DNA from: Juglans regia
Lineage: Eukaryota > Streptophyta > Magnoliopsida > Fagales > Juglandaceae
DNA: 64,000 nucleotides
Direction: 5' to 3'
Assembly (NCBI RefSeq): GCF_001411555.2
Contig: NC_049901.1
Span: 14,485,190 to 14,549,189 of the forward strand
Every line of letters begins with the position of its first letter. Position 1 is the first letter of the stretch. A model generated the notes under the pieces. That model did no database searches, was not told where the DNA came from, and saw only the letters and a list, made by a program, of their open reading frames with translations. The position numbers and the translations under genes were made by a program. Positions 47,638-61,149 of this stretch are shown one piece after another.

Positions 47638-48809
47638 TCTCTCTTTATATTCTTACAATAAAATTACCACACAAATCACTACACAAATCATCACAAAATC
47701 ACCACACAAATCACAAATCACAAATCACAAATTCACCACACAAATCACAAAATTACCACACACGGGGAGAAACACGTGCGTGTAGAGGAAGAGAGAGGGC
47801 TACGGGCTTCGCCCTATTGCGGGGGGAGAGAGAGGTCTGTAGGGACGAGATTGGTGGGTTGCTGGTGGTGGTGCGGTACCGTAAGGGTGGCTAATGGAGG
47901 CACTATGGGAAGAAACCCATCTGTGTAGAGGAAGAGAGGGTTACGGGCTTCGACCTGTTGCGGGAGGAGAGAGAAAGGTCTGTCGGGACGAGATCGGCGT
48001 GGAGAAGGTTACCGATGACTGGGCTTGGTGGTGGCGCAATAGCGGCAATAGGTGGAGCTGGGAGGAGTTGAGGAGAAGAAAGATCGAGAGAGAGAGGGGC
48101 GTGCAGCTGGAGGGAGGCAGGAGAGAGAAGGAGGGAAAAATGAGAGGAAAAGTTTGGGTTTGAGATTTTAAATCTCAACCCTTCATTTTCAATCTCCAGA
48201 TTTGATCCAAAGTTAAATTAACTTAAAATAGATAATTAAAATATAAATTTAACTTTAATTTATAAAATACTAATATTTTATCATTAAATAAATGATAGAG
48301 TTTTGTTAAATATTTTTAAGAGAGTAAAATCATATAAATAATTAGAATTTTTAATATAATTTAAATCTCATAATATTTTTAATTAACTAAAATTATTTAT
48401 ATAAAATGATTTTCTACCATTATAATATTTTTGAAGTTTTTAAAATAGAAGAGACTTACTTTAATGATAAAAAAGTGTGAGAGCAATATAGAAATAAAAG
48501 ATTCTGTATTTTTCCAGTACTCCTTGAGTCATTGAGTATTATGGTTGAATTCTACACAATTCATATATTTTGCTAAAAAAACTAGTGTTAAAATATCCAA
48601 GATCTTTTAATTTTCATATTACTGTAATGTTTTGTTATCATTATGATATTTGTTAAAATTTATTTTCTTGCTCATGTGTATTAAATTATTAACTAATTAA
48701 TTTTCTTTAAAAAAACATATTATTTTTACACATCATATTATTTTTTTGGACACATCATTTTCAATTAGAAAAATGAGCAAACGTGTTTTGCACGTTATAT
48801 AACTGCTAG
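47638..48809 (+). mobile_element. Candidate non-autonomous Helitron, ~1.17 kb
   Basis: The 3' end has a perfect 6-bp-stem hairpin, AACGTG (48780-48785) and CACGTT (48791-48796) around TTTTG, then 9 nt and CTAG at 48806-48809 followed by T, adjoining a (TA)n tract. The proposed 5' end is TCTCTCTTTATATTC at 47638, preceded by A. Insertion between A and T without TSD is the Helitron rule. The GC-rich interior (47770-48160) looks like captured gene-derived sequence but matches no family I know. No Rep/helicase is encoded. Confidence 0.5.
47774..48000 (+). repeat. Tandem duplication (~140-bp spacing) inside the candidate Helitron
   Basis: GTGTAGAGGAAGAGAG followed by GGCTACGGGCTTCG and TTGCGGGGGGAGAGAGAGGT occurs at about 47780-47852 and again, with changes, at about 47922-47993. 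GC content is far above the flanks. Confidence 0.7.
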
Positions 48810-48815
48810 TGTGTG

Positions 48816-48857
<42 letters not shown>

Positions 48858-49560
48858 AAAAAATTGTAAGTGTACATGTCCTTGTCATTGTCTCATCAAA
48901 CGTTACAAAATGATTTACATAGTTTTAACATAGATAACTTTAACATATTTAAAAAAAAAAATAAATTTAGAATCTAAATAAAAAATTATTTTTAATAATT
49001 TATTTATTTTTAAATATGCCAACCTATACACTCTAAAATTATATCTTACATTATTCTTATATATGTATATAATTTTTTATCTTATAAGTTGATGCATAGA
49101 ATATACTTTTTATATTAATAAAAATATTTGATTTCTAATAAAATTAATTTTAAGATTTCTTTTAACAAATAAAATTCCAAATAATTTATAAGAAAAATGA
49201 TTTAGTTATAAATAAATATTATAAAAATAAATTTATAAATTAATGTATATGATTTGATATGATATGTAAAATTATATAATTATTTTTATTTTAAAATAAA
49301 TTTAACATTAACGTAAAACAAGGAGTTTAGTCTTATAAAATTTATTTGCGCACAAAGTGTATCAAAAACTCTACTTATCATTCTTACCGTATATATCACA
49401 TATAATCTTTTATTTTTTTTATTTTTTATTTTTTATATCAAATATGTGATATATAGATAATAGATAAAATAAATGAATTAATTGAAAAAAATAAAATAAA
49501 AAAATAATATAATATGTGAATATAATAAAACTCATCTTAATAACAGCTTTTTGGGCTCTC
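48810..49560. other. Intergenic AT-rich DNA upstream of MIPS
   Basis: A (TA)n tract at about 48822-48854 and strongly AT-rich sequence; no gene or element boundary seen. Confidence 0.5.
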
Positions 49561-49754
49561 CAGAACGCGAGGCCCGGCGCGTGCGCATTAGAGTTCCAGG
49601 CTTCCAGCATTACGAGCCGGTCCGCTAACCAGTCACCGTCTCCGCTCCTAATCTCCTATCCTTCGAGTACCTTCCAAAACCGTGGACCCCACGCCGATCT
49701 CAGATAATGTCGTCGCCAGATTTCGCCACGCGTAACAGTCGTCCACATATCCCT

Positions 49755-49893
49755 ACGTGTCATCTCTACGTGCGGTCTAGCACTGCTATGCCACTTGTTT
49801 CCTATGCATGGCCATGCTTATACCGGGGGGCCCCCTACCCATTCAAACTCAGCCACGTGTAGCTAGAGAGTCGTATTTTTCCTCTATATATAC
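49755..49893 (+). promoter_or_regulatory. MIPS promoter: ABRE/G-box motifs and TATA box
   Basis: ACGTGTC at 49755-49761 and CCACGTGT at 49853-49860 carry the ACGT core of ABRE/G-box elements bound by bZIP factors in ABA and stress signalling. TATATATAC at 49885-49893, 169 bp before the ATG, is the likely TATA box. The leader that would follow is purine- then pyrimidine-rich with a (TTC)n stretch near 49967-49995. Plant MIPS genes are known to respond to ABA, stress and seed development; regulation of this copy is inferred from motifs. Confidence 0.6.
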
Positions 49894-50061
49894 AATTCAG
49901 TGGAGCGGTGGGAAGGAGCACGAGGCGTTAAGGTTGAGGGAAGAGGAGGAATACATTGCATACGATTCTTCTTCTTCTTCTGCTTCTGCTTCTTGTTTAT
50001 AGGATCTAATTTAGTCCGTTTCTTCTAAATTTTATCAATCCCATTTTTTCTTGGGGAGAAA

Positions 50062-53014
<2,953 letters not shown>

Positions 53015-53330
53015 ATTACAACAACATGTAAGGATTGAGGGGAGATGTGTTCTTAAAACTTCACGAATCATCCTCCTTAGAATCTGTCTCTGCGTGGTGT
53101 TAATGTTGGTGTGAAAATGTTGGTTGTAGCATTATTTGTATGTTCGAAGTTTCTAATTTTATCTTTTGCAGAAGGCTCTCTCAACTGTGGCCCCTGTTGC
53201 TTTAAAAGCTCATTCTGGAGCGAGCAACTATTTTGTGTTCGAAATAGATATATATATATATATTTAAAAGATCTAGTAGTTACAACGTTGTCTTGTGCGG
53301 TTTTCTTTGTTATATAACTTAAAGCAATCA
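53015..53330 (+). other. Probable 3' UTR of MIPS
   Basis: Transcribed-looking sequence follows the stop, T-rich with GTTGGTGTGAAAATGTTGG. No canonical AATAAA was found within ~300 bp, so the poly-A site is not fixed. A short (TA)n lies at about 53247-53263. Confidence 0.4.
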
Positions 53331-54343
53331 ACTTGTTGGCGATAAACGAAAGGAAGTATGGTTTCACTTTGTGGCTCTGCATAAAAGTATAAGGTTCACA
53401 AATATACTGAATAATTTGTGGCCGGAGATCTCTATAATTAACTGGAACATTCCAACCAAAGTGCCAAACCGGTGGTTGAGAGCTGAGAATGCAGGAATAG
53501 TACTGGAGGTTTATGTTCCAACTTTCATCGTTGGGCAGTATGGTTTTTTACCCTCTCCGGCATTGAGTGACTTCAGTTTTAACTTTTACCACAAAAATAA
53601 AGATTGTCTAAATATTATATAATTATTTTAAAAGAAAAATGAGATTTATTATTAAAAATTATTATTTTTATATAAATTTTATATTTTATTATTTTTATTA
53701 AAATAATTATATAATTTACGATTGTAAATATCTTTTCGCTACCAACAGAGTATTTCTTTTTACCGGAGATTTTCCAAAACGTTTTTGTGTGGGCCTGTTG
53801 GGATTTTTCTTTCCCATCTCTCGCCTGGGCCTTTGCCCTACATCAATTTGTTGGACCTATCATATGGGGTGGCTGAGTTATTTTTCATTTTAAATAAATT
53901 ATTCTTATTGATATGACAAATTTGAAGTGATTCATATACTAACCACTTCAATGTTAGTTACATATCATATATTAAAAAGCATGCTTGACTATAAATAAAA
54001 ATTATTATTATTATTTTTTTAATCTTTAGTTATTTTTAGTAGAGTCTCACTCACTCGTAAAGATAGGATACCCAACAACAGAGCATGATTCTCCCAAATT
54101 GTGAGTAGGTGCAGACAAAATATAATGAACAAAATAGGCCATAAAATTTAAAGTAGGGAACAAGTGAATTATCTTCTTTGAAGCTGTTTGGAATGACTAA
54201 AGGCGGATTGCCCAAAACAGGGGGCTTTTACAGTGATCTATCAAGAACTCGTCCTGCCATGGGAGGACAACATGTCCCCCTTTGGAACCCATAATTGGTA
54301 TAGCCTTCACATGCAATATGCTTCCATGTTTAGTGACTTTATG

Positions 54344-54381
<38 letters not shown>

Positions 54382-54527
54382 TAGTTTGTTTATTTTCTCA
54401 TAATTATGATTTCTTCTTTTTTTTTTAAAAAAAAAAAAATCGACGAATGATTTTAGAAAAGATCACCCTAACATTTAATATGAGTATAAGAGTTATTAAA
54501 AAAATATGAGGACAACATCTCTCATCC
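53331..54527. other. Intergenic between MIPS and tRNA, no gene
   Basis: AT-rich; a (TA)n tract at about 54340-54372. The open frame at 53371-53622 has no known domain. Confidence 0.5.
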
Positions 54528-54600
54528 GGGGATGTAGCTCAGATGGTAGAGCGCTCGCTTAGCATGCGAGAGGTACGGGGATCGATACCCCGCATCTCCA
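54528..54600 (+). tRNA. tRNA-Ala (anticodon AGC)
   Basis: A 73-nt cloverleaf fits without gaps. Acceptor GGGGATG pairs with CATCTCC (one G-U), the D arm is GCTC...GAGC, the anticodon stem CTCGC/GCGAG encloses loop TTAGCAT with anticodon AGC, and the T arm is CGGGG/CCCCG with loop ATCGATA. The discriminator A is at 54600; CCA is not encoded, as in nuclear tRNA genes. Internal A box (TAGCTCAGATGG) and B box (GGGATCGATACC) support Pol III transcription. A TTTTT terminator follows at 54613-54617. No intron. Confidence 0.97.
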
Positions 54601-54612
54601 CATTTCTAACCC

Positions 54613-54617
54613 TTTTT
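54613..54617 (+). terminator. Pol III terminator of tRNA-Ala
   Basis: TTTTT begins 12 nt after the tRNA 3' end, the usual position of an RNA polymerase III stop. Confidence 0.8.
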
Positions 54618-54714
54618 CGTTGGTTTTTAGTTATTTTCTTGACAGAAACTTCGGTGGAAAGGGAGTTTTGCCTCGGAAGAAAATAACTAAATATAGGGAG
54701 TTGTTTATGATTCA

Positions 54715-54915
54715 AGAAACGCTACTTTGAACACTTCTTATATTTTGTTTTTTTGTTTTAATTAGTTAAGAAAGTAATTATTAGTATATTGATATTTTTT
54801 ATATATTTTTTAAAAATGATAAAAAAAATATGAATAAAAAATTAAAAAAAAAAAAGAACAAGATGAATTTGTTCTAAGCAGCACGTCCAGGCTGGGCGGC
54901 AGCCGAGCATTACTC
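54715..54915. mobile_element. 201-bp repeat with 10-bp TSD, Mutator-like MITE candidate
   Basis: A perfect 10-bp direct repeat TTATGATTCA flanks it (54705-54714 and 54916-54925). The paralogous site in the right-hand copy (around 59498) has a single TTATGATTCA, an empty site that fixes both ends. It starts AGAAACGCTACTTTG and ends GCCGAGCATTACTC, whose inverse GAGTAATGCT resembles the start, so weak terminal inverted repeats are possible. TSD of 9-11 bp suggests Mutator-type transposition; a SINE is the alternative. Confidence 0.8.
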
Positions 54916-54956
54916 TTATGATTCAAAGGAGCCGTTGCATACAAATGGAATGTTTA

Positions 54957-55158
54957 GGAGAGGTTTGGATAGTAAGTTGAGTTGAGATGAAAGTTGAATA
55001 AAATATTGTTAAAATATTATTTTTTAATCTTATTATTATTTTGAGATTTGAAAAAGTTGAATTGTTTATTTTATTTTGTATGATAATTTAAAAAAATTAT
55101 AATAATTAGATAAGATAAATTAAAATAAATTGAAAGATTAATGAATCCAAACCCGTCC
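54957..55158. mobile_element. MITE shared by both direct repeats, left copy
   Basis: Ends GGAGAGGTTTGGATAG and inverted GGACGGGTTTGGATTC. The interior is AAGTTGAGTTGAGATG-type. The counterpart lies at 59537-59743. Confidence 0.65.
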
Positions 55159-55619
55159 TTTCTCTCTCTCTCTCTCTAAAATCTCAAAGTCTAATTCATT
55201 TCACATATTAGCCACTACGATCACATCACTGTTTGTAAAATTATCAAGCCTACGTAGCCATGTAGGCATCTGCACTCTTGGTCTCAAATCAGGGTTACAA
55301 ATTCCGGCTCAAGATCAGGACCATGCAATGCGAACATGTGCAGTGAAAGAGAGAATAGACTAATTACAAGTATAATTTATCTTTTCCACGGTAGGCTTTT
55401 TTTGTTTTTTACTATCCCTACGATCGAAGCTTCCTAAAGGTTTGCGAAAGGAAAACAAGAGGCATAATAAAATTCAGTCACCAGTTAAGGAGAGAATTTG
55501 CTGGTCATTGTAACAAGTCAATCGTGTATAATTAATGAAGTTTTTAGATCAACAGGACTTCTAGCTTTGATCAGATTAAGCGGATGAAGATTTTTGTGCA
55601 TTTGATAAATACCACAAAG

Positions 55620-56665
55620 CACTCTATTAGTGGACTGAGTAATTAAATCTCTAGCAGTTGAGTTTGTATTTGAGCTAAATAGAATGAAAGTTTTCTGTTT
55701 ATTCATAGTCTGACCAGAGACACATTCATACTTCCAAAAAATTTGTTCCACATTGAACCACTTTTCTTACTTAGCTATACAGAAAATGACACAATTATCA
55801 AGAAATAAAAGATGATTTATTCTCTGTCTGCCTCTCGAAACTTCCACTCCTTTAATGATCTCATTTCTCTCAGCTTGTTGAAATAAAGAGGTTAACCCCT
55901 CAGCACAAAGGAAAAATAAATATGTTGATAATGGATCGCCTCGTCTTAAGCCTCTTGAAGGAAAAATGGTTTCCCCTGGTATCTAATTTACCTTAACTGA
56001 ATAATTAACAAATCTGACACAAGCCATGATCAAACTAGTCCATCTTTCACCAAACCCCAACATAAGCATCATTGCCATTAAGTAATCCCATTTCACCCTA
56101 TCATATGCTTTAGACATCCAATTTAATGGCCATACTTCCCACCCTACTTTTTTGCCTCGATTGCATAGTATGTAAAAGTTCATAGGCAACCATAAAATTG
56201 TTAGTTATTAACCTACCAAGAATAAAAGCACTTTGATTCCAAGAAATAACCTTAGACAACACCACCTTCATTCTATTAGCCAAAACTTTGGATATTAACT
56301 TATACAACACATTGCATAAGCTAATAAGTCTAAACTCATGCATAGAAGTTGGAGAATTAACATTAGGTACGAATGTAATGTGAGTATGATTAAGACCTCT
56401 AGGAATGCTCCCACTTCTTATAAAATCCAACACTACTTGAGAAACATTACTTGCCAACAGTCTCCCAATGATCTTGATATAACCCAACACTAAAACCATC
56501 AGGTCCAAGAGCTTTAAAATGGGACATCTGCTTCAAAGCTATCACAACATCTTCTTTTGTAAATTCCCTTTCGAAACTTAGTCTCATATCCTCTGAAATC
56601 TTTGGTTCCACTCCACTTAAACACTGATTAATGTTCTCCCTCGAATGGTAAGTTGAAAGAAACAC
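55620..56665 (-). pseudogene. LINE reverse transcriptase N-terminal half
   Basis: FTKEDVVIALKQMSHFKALG, then PDGFSVGLYQDHW, IRSGSIPRGLNHTHITFVPN, FRLISLCNVLYKLISKVLAN, NQSAFILGRLITNN and, after a frameshift, SKAYDRVKWDYL (catalytic Asp region) follow family order. The region near 55930 on the minus strand reads GETIFPSRGLRRGDPLSTYL, the RQGDPLS motif, and near 55790 HLLFLDN, where FADD is lost. Tail motifs are absent. Confidence 0.83.
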
Positions 56666-57160
56666 CTTGGAAAAATGCTGTCAAAACTCTGTCTAATCTC
56701 TCTTTGGTGAAAGTAGCATCCTCATGTCGATTACTCCAGGTAAATTTTTCCCCTCTCCACCTCAAGTCAAACAAGTTACCCTTCTCCAAAACCTGCCTAA
56801 ACAGACCCATCTGGCCCTCACTCTTCATTTTACCCCCCATCTTCTCATCATTAGACAATATCTCGTTAAAATTCCCAATAACACACCATCTCTTATCAAT
56901 AGGCTTAAAGGATTGTAACATATCCCAAACAACCTTCCTCTAACTTACTTCTAGGTGACCATAGAAACATGTAAGAAGCCATCATGTCCCACATAGCTCA
57001 TCAGTTATAACTGCATTAACATGTCTTTGAGAATAATTCACCAGTTCTAATTTGATATACTGCTTCCACATAAGCATTAAACCTCCACCCCTACCAATAG
57101 CATCCACCACAATACATCCTTCATATTTGGCTTTTCTAGCAACCAACTTAGCAAGATTAA
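56660..57160 (-). pseudogene. LINE endonuclease domain remnant
   Basis: The upstream part reads KLVARKAKYEGCIVVDAIGR then GGGLMLMWKQYIKLELVNYS. The downstream part reads KRWCVIGNFNEILSNDEKMG, DLRWRGEKFTWSNRHE and KERLDRVL, matching the GDFN and later endonuclease motifs. A stop and a frameshift lie between. Confidence 0.82.
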
Positions 57161-57171
57161 AAGACAACTTA

Positions 57172-57689
57172 GGCCTTGTTTGGTTCCTCAACTGAAGTTC
57201 AGTGCAGTTTATTTTTAAGCATCTTCTATCACTCAAACACCAACTTGAACTGCATTGTAAATAAGTTCATTGGGTCTGTACTGTACATTGATGTAACCGG
57301 TTCTGACTTGTGGCAGAGATTCTACAGTGGCATCATAATGCCTTGCAAATCGAAGGTTGGAAAAAAAAAGGTCATGTTTTGTCCATTTTGCCCTTACTTG
57401 ACTTGAGGTGGATAGCTGCAAGTGCAGCTTGGAGAGATTTTTTTGCCCTTTGTAAGATTTGACACCGACACTTTATTTTTGGTATGTTAGATGAACAGTT
57501 GAATTTAATGATGGGACCCATTTGTTTTACAACTTCCTATAAATATATCTAAACTCATCTTAACATCCAAATATATCTAAACTCATCTTAAGTGAACCCC
57601 ACAAAACTCACTCAACCGTCTCAACTTACTACTATTCATAAAAAAACTCAACTCAATTCAACTCAGCTCAACATTCAAATGCGTGCAGC
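57172..57689. mobile_element. Harbinger-like MITE nested in the LINE, TSD TTA
   Basis: The trinucleotide TTA lies on both sides. Left end GGCCTTGTTTGGTTCC, inverted right end GGCTGCACGCATTTG. LINE reading resumes on both sides (AGATTAAAAGACAA to the left, GTTTTCATAATGAA to the right), so the element is a later insertion. Interior carries CTCAACTCAATTCAACTCAG words of the same group. Confidence 0.7.
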
Positions 57690-58520
57690 CTTAGTTTTCA
57701 TAATGAAAACCACCTCGGGCACTTTGGCCTTTACTTGGAAGCAAAGGTTTTGAACTATTCGAGAGTTTCCAAGCCCTGACAGTTCTAGCTTAATATTTTT
57801 ATAATGCTTTGTGGGGCTGTCACCCAGCCACCACCAATACCTTATTATGATCATCACCACTCTGATGGACCTCACTCTTTCATTTCTTAAAACACACCAA
57901 ATCAGATAATAGCTCTTCCTTCTCATCAATCAGCCTTTTTTGACCAGATAAAGGACCCAAATCAGAGACATGCTTACTTTGAGATTGTGCCCTCCTCTTC
58001 CATTTACCTTCTCCTTTCTGAGTTTTCTGAGATATTGCCTACACATTTGCTTGCTCATTCTTCTAGTTAGGAGCCAAATTCAACTGCTTAGCCGTTAAGA
58101 CCTCAGTTACCATATAAGGCTACACACTGGACCCTTCATGGATAACAGGTCTTATAGCAAACTAAGTTATAAGCTCAAGCCAATAGAGTCCACCAGCACC
58201 CCCTTATCCCACCCACCATTTATAACGACTATACTCAAAACATCTGTAGCAGAATCTTTCATAACTGGATTCACCGAAATTCTCTCACAACACCCCCTGT
58301 TATCTCGCACTAAATCCTCCACTCTATCCCCTCCTTCAAATTCCATAACAGATCCACCTTTTCCAACCGAATCTAAATTAATCCCAACATTTCCACTATT
58401 GCCATAACTACCACAACCATTTGTATTCTGTAATGCTTTCATCTTCGCCACCTTTAACTGGCCACTGTGATTCCACCACTTGACAGAATGATGTATTGCA
58501 TGCCTCCGTCTCTCCAAAGC

Positions 58521-59000
58521 TCACAACAGTAGACGTAGGAGATGACTTACGCCATAAACCATTCTCAGCACGTAACCATGCACCAAACTGCACATGACTG
58601 AGTTCTCCTCCTTCTTCTCCACTCCTATTCTATCTTTTGTGCAACCAAAAGCTTCATGCACCAACCAACCACATTTGAAGCAGATTTTTGGCAGCTTCTG
58701 ATATTTAAATTGCACCCACAATTTCCTTCCATACGAATTAATGAATCTACCCCTAACAATAGAATTCTGAAGAGGTAATTCAACCTTTACCCTCAGATAC
58801 TTCCCCCACCCTACTCCATCCTCCGCCACATCCACCTTTAGCACTCTTCTCACCGAAGCCCCTATTTGCATTCCACAATCCCTCATCATTTGTCCCAATG
58901 GTAAATTGTGTTTTTATAACCAGAAAACTTCAAATTCGAACTTAATCTGACCACGCTGCATAACACCATCATAAGGCAATAGAGGGAACAAAGCATTGTC
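58521..59000 (-). pseudogene. LINE ORF1 with DUF4283-like region and zinc knuckle
   Basis: MRDCGMQIGASVRRVLKVDV, then WGKYLRVKVELPLQNSIVRG and the knuckle CFKCGWLVHEAFGC (CX2CX4HX4C) match ORF1 of plant L1 elements, an RNA-binding protein. Upstream the reading FDNALFPLLPYDGVMQRGQI is interrupted by a stop near 58920. Confidence 0.82.
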
Positions 59001-59452
59001 GAAAAGCCACAGTTGTTCGTCAAGAATTCTCTATTTATTAGCATGAGTAGCAAAAGTCATAACAAAAGCATTCTTCATCACTTCCTAAAACTCAACACAC
59101 TTGCTGATCCATCAGATTTTTGCCATAGTATTTGTGACATTCTCCTTTCCTACTACTCAATCCATACAGATTTTCCCAATGAGACTCATTTCCCCTTTCT
59201 TCTTCACTTCCTCATTCTCCCCGTAAGTGATATCCAAAACCACTTCCTCCTCCAAATATCGCAATTGACTTCACTTATTTTCAATATCATCTATAACACT
59301 CACAATCTACACCCTTCACAGAACACACTATCGGTTTCAACTCAAACACCACCTTTAGAGTTGCCTAGAGACCATAGAGGAGACTTGTTTTAATAACTAT
59401 TTTATTAAAGTTTCTCAAATCTATCATCATAATCTCTTGGCCATGAACTTGA

Positions 59453-59480
<28 letters not shown>

Positions 59481-59486
<6 letters not shown>

Positions 59487-60392
59487 GGGAGTTATTTATG
59501 ATTCAGAGGAGCTGTTGCATACAGATGGAATGTTTAGGGGAGTTTTAGTTAGTAAGTTGAGGTGAGATGAAAATTAAAAATTGAGTAAAATATTATTAGA
59601 ATAATATTTTTTTAATATTATTATTGTTTTAAAATTTGAAAATGTTGGATTATTTATTATATTTTATATGAGAATTTGAAAAAATTATAATAATTAATAA
59701 GATGAATTGAGATAAGTTAGGAGAATTATATATCGGGCCGTCCTTGACTCCTTCCTCTCTCTTTCACATATGAATCCCAAAGTCTAAGTACGTTTAGATA
59801 GTGAGAAGTGTTGAGAATGTTTGTGAATAGTAGTAAAAAAATAATGAAAAAGTAATAATAAAATATTGAATAGTAGTAAAAAATAGGTGAAAAGTAATGA
59901 GTAGTAAAACAATAAGTAAAAAGTAATAATAAAGTAAAGAATAGTAGTAAGAGTACTCGACCAAACATACCCTAAATTCCAGAAAATATTGGAGCCTGTA
60001 TTGATTTCAACTACGATCACATCACTGTTTGTAAAATTATCAAGCCTACGTAGCCATGTAGGCATCTGCACTCTTGGTCTCAAATCAGGGTTACAAATTC
60101 CGGCTCAAGATCAGGACCATGCAATGCGAACATGTGCAGTGAAAGAGAGAATAGACTAATTCCAGGCATAATTATCTTTTCCATGGTGGGCTTTTTTTGT
60201 TTTTTACGATCGAAGGTTCCAATTAAAGGTTTGCGAAAGGAAAACAAGAGGCATAATAAAAGTCAGTCACCCATTTAAGGAGAGAATTTGCTGGTCTTTG
60301 TAACCAGTCAATCGTGTATAATTAATGAAGTTATTAGATCAACAGGACTTCTAGCTTTTGATCAGATTAAGCGGACGAAGATTTTTGTGCAT
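59481..60392. repeat. Direct repeat, right copy, flanking a LINE relic
   Basis: Matches 54693-55600 in direct orientation. It lacks the 201-bp insertion of the left copy and instead carries a private ~195-bp MITE at about 59788-59983. It ends at GTGCATGATAAATATA where the left copy reads GTGCATTTGATAAATACC. Confidence 0.88.
59788..59983. mobile_element. Private MITE in the right direct repeat, TSD TAA
   Basis: Starts GTACGTTTAGATAGTGAG after TAA and ends CTCGACCAAACATACCC before TAA. Left-copy sequence AAAGTCTAATTCATTT crosses the site without it. The interior is AATAGTAGTAAAAAATAGTG-like. Confidence 0.7.
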
Positions 60393-61103
60393 GATAAATA
60401 TATATATATATATACACACACGCATAGACACTCACTGAGCTGCATACAAAATAAAATGGCATGAATGGTTGCGAGAAAGTAAGTCAAGATGTATATTCAA
60501 AAGATACTTGCAGTACATGTTGATTGAAGATAATCCATAAGTGGCCCTTTACTCGGCAGGAAGCACGGGAAGGTGCTGACCCCCCAAACCCCAACATTGA
60601 GGCCTTTATACTTTGGAAAGCAACCCATAAAACAAAAAAGCTCGACTCCCACCCTTGGGAAAAGATCAAACAATCTAGGCACCTATTTTGCCATATATAG
60701 ATTAATACTTAATTCATATCTGTCTGTAAACTAGAGAGAGAGAGAGAGATTAGAGCGGATTATTGGCCCAGTTGGTGGGCCAAGTGGAGGGCCATTGACT
60801 CCATCAGAAAATTCAGAAAAAATCTTTGCAGCTGTGATGTTAAAGATTCGGTTGCATTTTAAAAACATAGCAGATAGAAATGGTCTGATACTGGTTTCTA
60901 ATCTCCGGAAATCGAGTAATGACCTCACAGCTATCTTGGGAAATTGACTGAATCCAATGGACTGGACTTGATCATATTTTTTATAGCTTCAAATGACTTT
61001 GCACTGTTTTCTTCTGTTTGTTTTATATATAAGCACAGACACCTGATGTTGAAGCAATAATAACAAATTAGGACTGCAGTAGATATGAATTATTAACCAT
61101 TGG

Positions 61104-61149
<46 letters not shown>

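Larger units (their letters stand above)
54693..55600. repeat. Direct repeat, left copy, flanking a LINE relic
   Basis: From ATATAGGGAGTTGTTTATGA to about GATTTTTGTGCAT this segment matches 59481-60392 in the same orientation. The stretch 55215-55600 is nearly identical to 60010-60390 by eye. It contains a private 201-bp insertion (54715-54915) that the other copy lacks, and shares an older MITE (54957-55158) with it. Confidence 0.88.
55601..59395 (-). mobile_element. L1-type LINE relic, reverse strand, 3'-truncated
   Basis: On the minus strand: ORF1 remnant with a zinc knuckle (58521-59000), endonuclease (56628-57236, interrupted by a MITE) and N-terminal half of the reverse transcriptase (55601-56665). 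The RT stops after its early motifs and the sequence passes into the direct repeat at about 55600-55620, so RT C-terminus, RNase H and A tail are missing. Multiple stops and shifts. Confidence 0.85.

Noticed and set aside
54400..54530. Possible tRNA-derived SINE around the tRNA-Ala gene
   Set aside because: The tRNA folds perfectly, has a Pol III terminator and no attached A-tailed body or TSD, so a true tRNA gene is the simpler reading.
58138..58407. Plus-strand 89-codon frame
   Set aside because: Antisense to LINE ORF1 linker sequence.
59013..59393. 126-codon plus-strand frame
   Set aside because: Lies antisense to the 5' part of the reverse-strand LINE and has no domain.
60731..60928. 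Minus-strand frame ending in a Gly/Pro-rich tail, considered as a secreted peptide precursor
   Set aside because: No convincing signal peptide and no match to CLE, IDA or CEP motifs; too weak to call.
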